DNA from: Acinetobacter defluvii
Lineage (GTDB): Bacteria; Pseudomonadota; Gammaproteobacteria; Pseudomonadales; Moraxellaceae
Direction: 5' to 3'
Length of the DNA stretch: 64,000 bases
Assembly: GCF_001704615.3 (NCBI RefSeq)
Contig: NZ_CP029397.2
Coordinates: forward strand, 124,001 to 188,000
A model generated the notes under the pieces. It saw only the letters and a program-made list of their open reading frames with translations. It was not told where the DNA came from and ran no database searches. This document shows positions 56,735 to 64,000 of this stretch, in pieces; positions within the stretch are counted from its first letter, which is position 1; each line of letters opens with the position of its first letter. The translations under genes and the position numbers were made by a program.

Positions 56735-57778
56735 ATGGCACATCAACTTGAACAAATGGCGTATGTCGGAGAAACCCCTTGGCATGGACTAGGGAATCAA
56801 CTCACCCAAAACCAACCGATAGAAGTCTGGGCACAACAAGCAGGTATGGACTGGCGCATTGAATCATCCAATGTCAGTTATATGGCACAGAATGAGCGAG
56901 GGCAAAGCATCATCATGCCCTATGAAGAACAACGAGTTTTATATCGCTCTGATACTCATGCACCACTATCAGTGGTTAGTCAACGCTTTCAGGAAGTTCA
57001 ACCACGAGAAATTTTAGAATTCTATCGAGACCTCACTGAGCAATCAGGTTTTGAACTAGAAACAGCAGGCGTACTCAAAGGTGGAAAGAAATTCTGGGCA
57101 TTGGCACGGACTGGACAAACCTCGATGTTAAAAGGAAAAGATGTCAGTAATGGCTATATGCTCTTGGCAACAGCATGTGACGGAACCCTTGCCACCACCG
57201 CACAATTTACCTCGATCCGAGTGGTGTGTAACAACACTTTAGCGATTGCCTTAAAAGGACAGAACAGCAGTTCAGGTGTGGTCAAAGTTCCACACAGTAC
57301 TAAATTTGATGCAGATAAGGTCAAACAGCAACTCGGCATTTCAGTACATGCATGGGATGAACATATGTATGAAATGAAACAACTAACACAGCGTAAGGTT
57401 AGTCAGATGGAAGCCTCAGCTTATTTTGATGCTGTATTCAATAACAGCACTATGAACAATGTATTAGATCAGGAGGATAACATCATTCAATTCTACCGTG
57501 ATGTAGCCTCACAAGCCCAAGCCAATGGCAAGGAAAAAGCTGAACCTAATGCCAAGGCGATGACAAAAGCAATGGACATGTTTAATGGTCAGGGACGTGG
57601 TGCAGAGTTGAGTTCTGCTAAAGGAACAGCCTATGGATTACTGTGTTCAATTACAGAATTTATTGATCATGAACGACGTGCCATGAGTACAGATCATCGA
57701 CTCGATTCAGCTTGGTTTGGTGCAGGAGCAGCGATCAAGCAACGTGGACTCGAACAGGCTTTGCGTATGGTGTCATAG
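56735..57778 (+). CDS. DUF932 (phage/plasmid-like protein)
   Basis: A 347-residue DUF932 protein (TIGR03299 type): MAYVGETPWHGLGNQL at the N-terminus, then FWALARTGQTSML and RVVCNNTLAIAL. The family is common in plasmids, phages and ICEs beside exonuclease genes. Its function is unknown. The frame begins 37 codons earlier, but AAGGA before ATG 56735 fits. Confidence 0.88.
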   Translation: MAHQLEQMAYVGETPWHGLGNQLTQNQPIEVWAQQAGMDWRIESSNVSYMAQNERGQSIIMPYEEQRVLYRSDTHAPLSVVSQRFQEVQPREILEFYRDLTEQSGFELETAGVLKGGKKFWALARTGQTSMLKGKDVSNGYMLLATACDGTLATTAQFTSIRVVCNNTLAIALKGQNSSSGVVKVPHSTKFDADKVKQQLGISVHAWDEHMYEMKQLTQRKVSQMEASAYFDAVFNNSTMNNVLDQEDNIIQFYRDVASQAQANGKEKAEPNAKAMTKAMDMFNGQGRGAELSSAKGTAYGLLCSITEFIDHERRAMSTDHRLDSAWFGAGAAIKQRGLEQALRMVS

Positions 57779-57861
57779 CGTAGAAATTTGAGTTTCTTGC
57801 AATGGAAAGTTAGACCTATCTATTTATATTTTAAATATAAATCTACATTTCAAAATAATTA

Positions 57862-57888
57862 AACCACATCTTCGGGTGTGGTTTTTTT
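57862..57888 (+). terminator. UUCG-tetraloop terminator between DUF932 and YqaJ
   Basis: AACCACATC and GGTGTGGTT around TTCG, then a T-run and TTTTTTATGCCC. It lies in the middle of the module, suggesting attenuation of the downstream gene. Confidence 0.88.
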
Positions 57889-57934
57889 ATGCCCTTTATT
57901 TGCCATGACCCATATAAAAATGAGGAAGCAAGCT

Positions 57935-58975
57935 ATGAATACAGCAATATTAAACCCATCCATTCAACAAGCAAGTACACCCTTTATTGCCCCAAAATTG
58001 TTTACAGCAAAACGCTTGGTCAATACCAAAAACATGACTCAATCTGAATGGCTTGAAGTCAGACGACAAGGTATTGGAAGTAGTGATTGTGCAGCAGCCT
58101 GTGGATTGAATCCCTATATGTCGATGCTCGAACTTTGGATGATCAAGACAGGGCGAGTCAGACAATCGATTGAAGATGAAAGTTCAGGTATCGCTCCACT
58201 TTATTGGGGCAAGCAGCTAGAGCCATTGGTGGCTGAGTACTACAGCATGCATACCAATAACAAGGTACGCAGAATCAATGCAGTGCTTCAGCATCCAGAT
58301 CCTGATAAGCATTTTATGCTTGCCAATTTGGATTACTCCGTTGTGGGTAGTGATGAAGTCCAAATTCTGGAATGCAAAACAGCAGGAGAGTACGGCGCAA
58401 AACTTTGGCGAGATGGTGTGCCTTTATATGTCTTGTGTCAGGTACAACATCAATTGGCAGTGACAGGCAAACGAGCAGCACATGTTTGTGTGCTGATTTG
58501 TGGGCATGAAACCAAAATATTCAAAGTGACGCGCTCCGAATCCGTGATCAAACATATCATCAATGCGGAACGTTACTTCTGGGATTGTGTGGAAAAAGAT
58601 ATGCCACCTGATGCAGATGCCAGTGAGTCGGCAGCCAAAGCCATACAGCAGCTTTATCCACAACATATTCCGTTGACTGTTGAAGACTTGAGTCATAACG
58701 AACAAGCCAATCAATTGTTTGCTCAACTGATTCAAGAAAAGCATCACATTGAGCAGCATCAAAATAACTTTGATGAAACTAAGCATCAAATCCAGATGTT
58801 GATGAAGGATGCTGAACGAGCAACCTTTGCCACTGGTTCAGTGACGTGGAAGAAATCCAAAGACTCAATCGGCTTAGACAGCAAAGCCTTACTCAAACTT
58901 CACCCAGAAATGCTTGAACAGTTTCCGCAAAACAAAGCAGGGACACGACGTTTTCAGATCTATACCGATGACTGA
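57935..58975 (+). CDS. YqaJ-family recombination exonuclease
   Basis: A 346-residue lambda-exonuclease-type nuclease. Motifs: GIGSSDCAAACGLNPY, MLANLDYSVVG and LECKTAGEYG carry the catalytic Glu/Asp/Lys of the PD-(D/E)XK fold, with YVLCQVQHQLAVTG after them. The partner annealase (Bet/RecT) is absent from this module. GAGGAAGC precedes ATG 57935. Confidence 0.87.
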   Translation: MNTAILNPSIQQASTPFIAPKLFTAKRLVNTKNMTQSEWLEVRRQGIGSSDCAAACGLNPYMSMLELWMIKTGRVRQSIEDESSGIAPLYWGKQLEPLVAEYYSMHTNNKVRRINAVLQHPDPDKHFMLANLDYSVVGSDEVQILECKTAGEYGAKLWRDGVPLYVLCQVQHQLAVTGKRAAHVCVLICGHETKIFKVTRSESVIKHIINAERYFWDCVEKDMPPDADASESAAKAIQQLYPQHIPLTVEDLSHNEQANQLFAQLIQEKHHIEQHQNNFDETKHQIQMLMKDAERATFATGSVTWKKSKDSIGLDSKALLKLHPEMLEQFPQNKAGTRRFQIYTDD

Positions 58976-59029
58976 ATCCATCACGTCGATATTTCCAATC
59001 TTCAAAAAAGCGCAAAAAACCACCCCCGA

Positions 59030-59056
59030 CCTACCGACTCCCGAAGGAGCGGTAGG
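59030..59056. repeat. Strong GC-rich hairpin between YqaJ and the RDF-like gene
   Basis: CCTACCG-A-CTCC and GGAG-CGGTAGG pair with one bulged base around CGAA. No T-run follows. In a generally AT-rich region this is conspicuous. It may be an attenuator or processing site. Confidence 0.65.
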
Positions 59057-59159
59057 CCAACAATGGCGGTCTTTGCATTTCATCTGATCTTTAAACGGTT
59101 TTGTATTTGCTTACATAACAAAGGGTCAACAGTAAAATTTTATTTAGAGGAAAAATATC

Positions 59160-60101
59160 ATGATTAAAGGTTTAGCGATTACACCACCGATCCTTGGACG
59201 TATCAGTATTGGTAAAGTCGTTGAAAAGAACGGTAAACGACTGCCTGAAAAGGACGACCAATTTACCATTACCAGTCAAATTCAAAGCAAGGAAGGGTGG
59301 ATTAAGCATCCGCTTGATGAGCAATTACGCAGTAAAGCACCAAATCAAAAACTCCGAACCATTCCAGTACGGATGATCTTCAATGATCCTGACCTAAATC
59401 TAAGGGCTGAGTACAGCTTATTTGATCGACAAACAGGACGGCCTATCTGTGTAGGGAATGGTGAAACCTGTCAGAGACTCACCAATCAAGGTGTAGAACA
59501 ACATCCATGTCCATCGCCTGATTTATGTCCTTTAGCTCAAGGAGGCAACTGTAAGCCTTATGGGCGTTTGCATGTGAACTTAGATGAATCGGATGAACTC
59601 GGTACATTTATTTTTAGAACCACTGGCTTTAACAGCATTCGGACTTTGGCAGCACGACTGAGTTACTACCACGCTGCATCGAATGGCTTGCTTTCATGCC
59701 TACCACTGCAAATTATACTACGAGGCAAGTCCACCACACAAAGCTATCGTACGCCTGTGTACTATGTGGATTTAACATTGAAAGATGGGGTTAATCTGCA
59801 ACAAGCTATTCAAATGGCGCAAGAGATTGACCAGCAAAGTAAACAAGCAGGTTTTAATCAAACGGCGTTAGATCAGACTGCAAGGCAGGGTTTTGCCAAT
59901 GCACAGTTTGAAGTCAATGCAGAGGAGGGCTTGGATTTAGTAGAGGAGTTTTATATGGATGAAAATCAAGAGACTAATATTGAACAAGCGCAGCCTTTAA
60001 CAATGACGAGAGCTAAAGTAAAAGATAAGTCGAATCATGAGGATGGATTTGTGCAGGATATACAGAAAGGATTGCAGGGGAGTGTGAGGGCAATTAACTG
60101 A
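59160..60101 (+). CDS. RDF-like / hydrolase-or-metal-binding island protein
   Basis: A 313-residue protein with a Cys-rich zinc-like segment (ICVGNGETCQRL; CPSPDLCPLAQGGNCKPYG) and a pattern resembling recombination-directionality-factor-like proteins (PF18897): DDQFTITSQIQSKEG, TIPVRMIFNDPDLN, RLHVNLDES and FRTTGFNSIRTLAARL. It is the last gene of the exonuclease module. The assignment is by pattern, so treat the functional name as tentative. AGAGGA precedes the ATG. Confidence 0.65.
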   Translation: MIKGLAITPPILGRISIGKVVEKNGKRLPEKDDQFTITSQIQSKEGWIKHPLDEQLRSKAPNQKLRTIPVRMIFNDPDLNLRAEYSLFDRQTGRPICVGNGETCQRLTNQGVEQHPCPSPDLCPLAQGGNCKPYGRLHVNLDESDELGTFIFRTTGFNSIRTLAARLSYYHAASNGLLSCLPLQIILRGKSTTQSYRTPVYYVDLTLKDGVNLQQAIQMAQEIDQQSKQAGFNQTALDQTARQGFANAQFEVNAEEGLDLVEEFYMDENQETNIEQAQPLTMTRAKVKDKSNHEDGFVQDIQKGLQGSVRAIN

Positions 60102-60167
60102 TGTGTCTTGAGTACGATAAAAATATTCATATTAACTTCAATAGAATATAAGGGGGGATTACTCCCC

Positions 60168-61910
60168 TTATGCAAAGTCATAACTTTCGAAATTTAATAA
60201 GTCTTTTAGTTCCTCATATTTTTTAGTATCAAGCAACTTGTTTTCAGTCAGGAAAATAGTATTCGCTTGCTCTTTATAAGTTTTAATTTCCTCTCGATTC
60301 ATTGCGCAGATGAAGAGCTGAGCGGAATTAGGTGTATGCTGAATAATAAAATTAATAATTTTGGAATAGTTGAAGTCAGCCTGTTCTTGTTGATTTGGAG
60401 TATCGATTATGATTGGGGCAAAAACTTCATTTTCTGCATTATGAATTTGTTTTAAAACAGCATAGTAGTATGCTAAAAGACCACGAGTACTTTCAGCTGC
60501 TCCACCATTCCCATGCATTTTACTATAATCACTAGATGAGGATATATTAGAAAGGTTTACCGCTGTAGCATCAAGTTTTTCAATATAACTGCTTAAACTT
60601 AATTTGAAATTTGAATTTAGTTTATCTTTTTCTTCTTTTGTTAATAATTTGGTTTGCTCTTTTTTAGAGGAGCGAATTTCGCTGTCGTATTTTTTTATTT
60701 GGATATGACTATCTTCAATTGTTTTTTGAACTCTATTATGTATTGTACTGGTAGCAATTTCTTCGAGGATATTTGGTTTATTGGGTTGAGAAATTTCATT
60801 TGTAGAAAGTGAGCTATCATATTTTTCATGAATTAACTGAATTTGAGTTTCAATTTCTTTTAAAGTTCCATTATTTTTCATTAAATTTCTATTAAGTACG
60901 CCAAGTTTATTTTTAATAGTTTCGATTTGACGTTCAGCTTCAACTTTATCGGCTAGAATAGATGCCCTATTAACTAACGAGTTATCGTGTTTTGTGCCGC
61001 AAATTGGGCAAGAAATGTTCTCGAACTCTATGTTTTCAACAGAAAATTGGTAATCTTTTTCAAGTTCTTGAGAAGCAATTAAAGCTAAATCTAGTTGATT
61101 TTGGAAGTAGATTTTATCAGCATTTAATTCACTTATTTTTTTGAAAAAATCTTCTTGTTGTTGCTGTAATGCTTTAAGATCTTCATTTACTGTTTGATAT
61201 AGATCTTCTAGCTGGCTAGATGTTAATGCAATAACTTTAGGGCTAGTTGGTAGGTATTCAGTAATAACATTAATGCTAGTTTCAATAGTCCTAACTTTTT
61301 CTTCAACAGATTTTTTTTCAAATTGGTTTTTAGAAATTTCTTCAAGAATTCTAAAGTACTCGGAGTTTATATAACCTGTGTGATATTTAATCACCATGGG
61401 CTTCCAATTACGATATTGCTGAAGATTAGTAAAGCCGCTCCATGTTTGAGTCCAGCTTGATTCTTGATCAATGTAGAAAGGAAGAAAGTAGTATGCTGGA
61501 GGAGGTATTTCAAGTTTTGTTGTATCTTTTTTGTTCGGTAGTAAAACTTTAAAGCCAACAATTTCAGCAAATAATTTTGAATATGCACCAGTGATCTTTT
61601 CAAATTTTTGCCAACCTTTACTTGGTTGTTTTATAAAAATAATATCATTATATCGACCAACTGCATATTCACTATTACCGATATTAAAAACTAATAAGGA
61701 TCTTATATCGAAAGACTTCCATGTGGGATCATGATGGGTTGAGCAACCTAAAGTCCAAAGGAGTAGTTTAGCAAGAGTGGATTTGCCAATACTATTATCA
61801 TCCCCTGTAATCAAATTAAATTTTGGGTGGAAGTTGAACTGATTTGCGGACTTTTGGGAATTTGACACGATTGTCAGTTGTTTGAACGATAAGTTTATTA
61901 TGTTGTCCAA
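60168..61910 (-). CDS. Zinc-hook SMC-like ATPase (LmuB / ABC-3C type)
   Basis: A 580-residue SMC/Rad50-like ATPase. Walker A is GDDNSIGKST (residues 36-45). A long coiled coil contains one zinc hook (NISCPICGTKH near residue 298). The signature region is GNGGAAESTRGLLAYYYA and Walker B is APIIIDTPNQQEQ near residue 500. The start is TTG 61910, fixed because a stop codon lies two codons before it and AGGA lies 9 bases upstream. It follows the DUF4297 gene by 44 bases. Pairing with a Cap4-like nuclease is as in Lamassu (LmuA-LmuB), but no LmuC gene is found. Confidence 0.8.
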   Translation of the reverse strand: MDNIINLSFKQLTIVSNSQKSANQFNFHPKFNLITGDDNSIGKSTLAKLLLWTLGCSTHHDPTWKSFDIRSLLVFNIGNSEYAVGRYNDIIFIKQPSKGWQKFEKITGAYSKLFAEIVGFKVLLPNKKDTTKLEIPPPAYYFLPFYIDQESSWTQTWSGFTNLQQYRNWKPMVIKYHTGYINSEYFRILEEISKNQFEKKSVEEKVRTIETSINVITEYLPTSPKVIALTSSQLEDLYQTVNEDLKALQQQQEDFFKKISELNADKIYFQNQLDLALIASQELEKDYQFSVENIEFENISCPICGTKHDNSLVNRASILADKVEAERQIETIKNKLGVLNRNLMKNNGTLKEIETQIQLIHEKYDSSLSTNEISQPNKPNILEEIATSTIHNRVQKTIEDSHIQIKKYDSEIRSSKKEQTKLLTKEEKDKLNSNFKLSLSSYIEKLDATAVNLSNISSSSDYSKMHGNGGAAESTRGLLAYYYAVLKQIHNAENEVFAPIIIDTPNQQEQADFNYSKIINFIIQHTPNSAQLFICAMNREEIKTYKEQANTIFLTENKLLDTKKYEELKDLLNFESYDFA

Positions 61911-61954
61911 TTCTTAGGTTCCTGATCAAAAGTTTGAAATTTTCGTTATTTGGC

Positions 61955-63052
61955 TTAGTGTTCTTCATTTTTACAAATCAACTCATAAAAAAGCCCAGCT
62001 TTGATTACATTATCATGACTTGATGTAATCTTGTCATTTTTAAGCAGTTGTTCCATTGTTTTGTCTATGAAAGTTTCTAATCCTTCATCCTCATAAACTG
62101 AATAATTGATATTTACAATATTTTTCATTATTTCATGGTCTTGGAGTACTACAAGGTTCCTTTGTAAGGAAGAGGAATGATAACGATGAAATTCTTTTCT
62201 AATTTTTGCTTTTTCATGGTGTTTGAAATTTAGCTCATTAAGGATTTCAGTAAGCTCATTCTCGCGAACTTGAAGGTCATTGCTTTGTGTAAATTGAGAA
62301 ATGGTGTTCTCGACGGTGATGCCTGTTAAGCCTTTTTTTTGGATTAGATCATCCCAGAGTTTATAGTCATATGTAACAGCACCTTTAATGCGTAATTCAT
62401 CCATTAATAAGCGATAGATAGATTCGGCGTTATGATTTGCTCCAGCCTTAATTTTGTTAACTAAACTTGTGATTTGCCCAATTGTGTATTGTTGAAATCC
62501 TTTTGCTGGTAAAGTTGGGGTAATAAATGAAAGTGTATCAGGTACGTTTTTATCGCCGATTTCTGTATCAATAGCAACTTGAATGTCATTAATACATTCT
62601 TCATGTAAATCACCGATTTTGATGACCTCAAGGTTTAAAGGTTCACCATTAAGTTGAAGTGAGAATCCACAAGTTGCCACTAAATTTAAACTGATTAATT
62701 TATCGCGATAGGGTTTATCTTTAATACCTAATAACATTTTTCCTAATACTGAATTAGGGTCTTTTTTTGTACGTTTAGTTAGACTCTTATTTGTATATTT
62801 TGAGGAAGATTTATTTTTAACTTGATTGAATTCAAATTGCACTTTAGATCCATCTATTGATGAACAATAAACAACATCTTCATGCAGTTCGATAAAAACA
62901 ACATAGTCAGTTGAATTTGAATGCTCATCTAAAACTCGACCTAAAGCCCAATGATATTGATATTCGTATTTCCCATAAGTGCTAGCACCTGCTGTTTCTC
63001 GTTGAACAACAGCTAAAGGGTTTGCGGTTTTTATAGTTTTAATTTCTGCCAA
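61955..63052 (-). CDS. DUF4297 (Cap4-like) nuclease, Lamassu-type effector candidate
   Basis: A 365-residue protein with an N-terminal DUF4297/Cap4 fold: QYHWALGRVL, FIELHEDVVYCSS (residues 53-65) and EFNQVKNKSS (QVK at 77-79) give the PD-(D/E)XK-like motif (D59, Q77, K79). A helical C-terminal part would serve as partner-binding region. Its start is TTG 63052 with GAGGAAAA before it. It should be the DNA-cutting effector of the pair, set off by the SMC ATPase, by analogy with Lamassu/DdmABC. Confidence 0.78.
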   Translation of the reverse strand: MAEIKTIKTANPLAVVQRETAGASTYGKYEYQYHWALGRVLDEHSNSTDYVVFIELHEDVVYCSSIDGSKVQFEFNQVKNKSSSKYTNKSLTKRTKKDPNSVLGKMLLGIKDKPYRDKLISLNLVATCGFSLQLNGEPLNLEVIKIGDLHEECINDIQVAIDTEIGDKNVPDTLSFITPTLPAKGFQQYTIGQITSLVNKIKAGANHNAESIYRLLMDELRIKGAVTYDYKLWDDLIQKKGLTGITVENTISQFTQSNDLQVRENELTEILNELNFKHHEKAKIRKEFHRYHSSSLQRNLVVLQDHEIMKNIVNINYSVYEDEGLETFIDKTMEQLLKNDKITSSHDNVIKAGLFYELICKNEEH

Positions 63053-63217
63053 AATAAATTTTCCTCTACTCTATAAGTGCGGAAAGCATTAGTATATTGA
63101 TATATTTAAATTATCTTACAAAATTTTCAAATATTTTGCTTGTAAATTAGTCAAATATTTTCTCTTCTTAAATGTTAGAATATTTGCAAATTTGTGTTAA
63201 GAACCTTGTCATTTTAT

Positions 63218-63625
63218 ATGAAAACCGAACAGACCTTACCCACTGAAAAAATCACAGCGAATAGTGAGCAACTGACTGTTTTAAAAAACAACTTTCCTCA
63301 ATGCTTTGATAAACAGGGTAAATTTCTTGTTTCAAAATTGCAGGAAATTTTGCAAGCTGATGGGGTAGATGTTAGCCGTGAAAGCTATAGTCTAAATTGG
63401 TTAGGCAAGTCTTATGCACGTGTTTTAGCTAATGAACCGATCAGAACTATGCTGTCGGAAGATATTGAGCATAATCAACAAGAACAAAATAAAAACAGTC
63501 ATAACTTATTGATTCAGGGCGATAACCTTGAGGTGTTAAAGCATCTGAAAGGGGCTTATAGTGAAAAGATTAAAATGATTTACATTGACCCCCCATATTT
63601 ATATATACCAATGATTAAAATGTAA
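63218..63625 (+). pseudogene. Truncated type III restriction Mod methyltransferase (N-terminal fragment)
   Basis: The fragment matches the N-terminus of Mod (site-specific adenine methyltransferase): LLIQGDNLEVLKHLKG and KMIYIDPPY at residues 120-127. The next residues should be NTG, but the frame continues LYIPMIKM and stops. The break is at about 63598. What remains lacks the catalytic domain after motif IV, so it is inactive. ATG 63218 is the family-like start; a GTG at 63194 is also in frame. Confidence 0.85.
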
Positions 63626-63746
63626 ACTTTAATAGATAACTATTTGATATTGTAAAATACAATAAAAAATTAAGAGTAAAAATAATAATTGAATAAATTT
63701 GGTAATGATATACCATGTAATTATGTAAATTTTGTAGTCATAACAA
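63599..63746. other. Left end of an element inserted into mod
   Basis: AT-rich sequence starting directly after the DPPY codons, without gene features. It leads to a recombinase-like gene and looks like the terminal region of the inserted element. I see no clear terminal inverted repeat. Confidence 0.55.
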
Positions 63747-64000
63747 TGAAACTCATCAGGACTAAATTCGAGTCAGGTGAACGCTACTCACTGTTGGTAG
63801 ATGACAAAGGAATGCCTATTTGGTATCCAACACTTTTTGCTACGAGCAAACTCAGGAATTCCGCAAAAGCACCAAATACAATAGAAGCACATCTAAATGC
63901 CATAAAGTTGCTAATAGAATGGAGTCATTCATCAAATATTGTTCTAGAAGAAATTTTCTCAGCGAAGCAGTTTCTAACAACTGAGCAAATAGAACACCTT
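63747..64000 (+). CDS. Tyrosine recombinase-like N-terminus (partial, runs off right edge)
   Basis: From ATG 63747 a frame is open to the window end (about 84 codons). GERYSLLVDDKGMPIWYP, then APNTIEAHLNAIKLLIEW, match the core-binding N-terminal region of site-specific tyrosine recombinases of the kind found in mobile elements. The catalytic half lies beyond the edge, so catalytic residues cannot be checked. It is probably the transposition gene of the element that interrupts mod. Confidence 0.6.

Noticed and set aside
61816..61968. 50-codon frame overlapping the DUF4297 and SMC genes (possible LmuC)
   Set aside because: It is far shorter than known LmuC proteins, overlaps the well-supported SMC gene in another frame and shows no family pattern.

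Overview
The window reads as a chromosome segment of an Acinetobacter species (Moraxellaceae). The evidence is an AT-rich composition, the gene order gshB-murG-murC-ddl-ftsQ-ftsA-ftsZ-lpxC with a convergent dciA and an M23 peptidase, and proteins that read as Acinetobacter versions from end to end. No rRNA, no complete tRNA and no CRISPR array was found.

Layout. 1-760 is the 5' part of an AAA_13/RloC-like ATPase running off the left edge. 844-11918 is the glutathione, cell-wall, division and lipid A block. 12196-16877 is aceE-aceF. 17015-17831 is a yybP-ykoY (Mn2+) riboswitch with a Gdt1/UPF0016 transporter. 18107-20373 holds two ODP/metallo-beta-lactamase-fold paralogues around a cysteine-cluster protein. 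20536-30489 holds guaB, glmM, pdxH, recJ, a porin, prfB (with its programmed +1 frameshift), an ArsR regulator and an Old Yellow Enzyme. 30505-40652 is mixed housekeeping (GGDEF protein, hydrolases, xth, pyrE, pirin, OsmC, GST) and contains an unannotated CsrB/RsmZ-like sRNA locus at about 34381-34540. 41046-46778 is the acetate module: a CrbS/MxtR-type hybrid kinase divergent from DUF485-actP.

From about 46900 to the right edge the DNA is accessory. It begins with integrase-arm-like repeats, a terminator and a tRNA-3'-end-like sequence. Then come a satellite-like module (AlpA, a YagK/YfjJ or inovirus-Gp2 protein with an HYH motif, unknown proteins), a palindrome-rich locus resembling the phage P4 CI-RNA immunity region, and a tightly coupled operon (small zinc ribbon, HicA-like protein, 734-aa ankyrin protein). 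After these is an exonuclease module (zinc ribbon/glycine-zipper protein, DUF932, YqaJ, RDF-like protein) and a two-gene DUF4297 nuclease plus zinc-hook SMC ATPase pair resembling Lamassu/ABC-3C defence. Last is a type III mod gene cut immediately after its DPPY motif, followed by the start of a tyrosine-recombinase-like gene.

In the core, division and envelope genes are co-oriented and closely packed, and most operons end in clear hairpin/T-run terminators. The accessory part is a layered defence and mobile-element region. The most novel-looking signals are the CsrB-like sRNA, the P4-like three-way complementary RNA locus, the zinc ribbon/HicA-like/ankyrin operon, the two-gene Lamassu-like pair, and the mod disruption.
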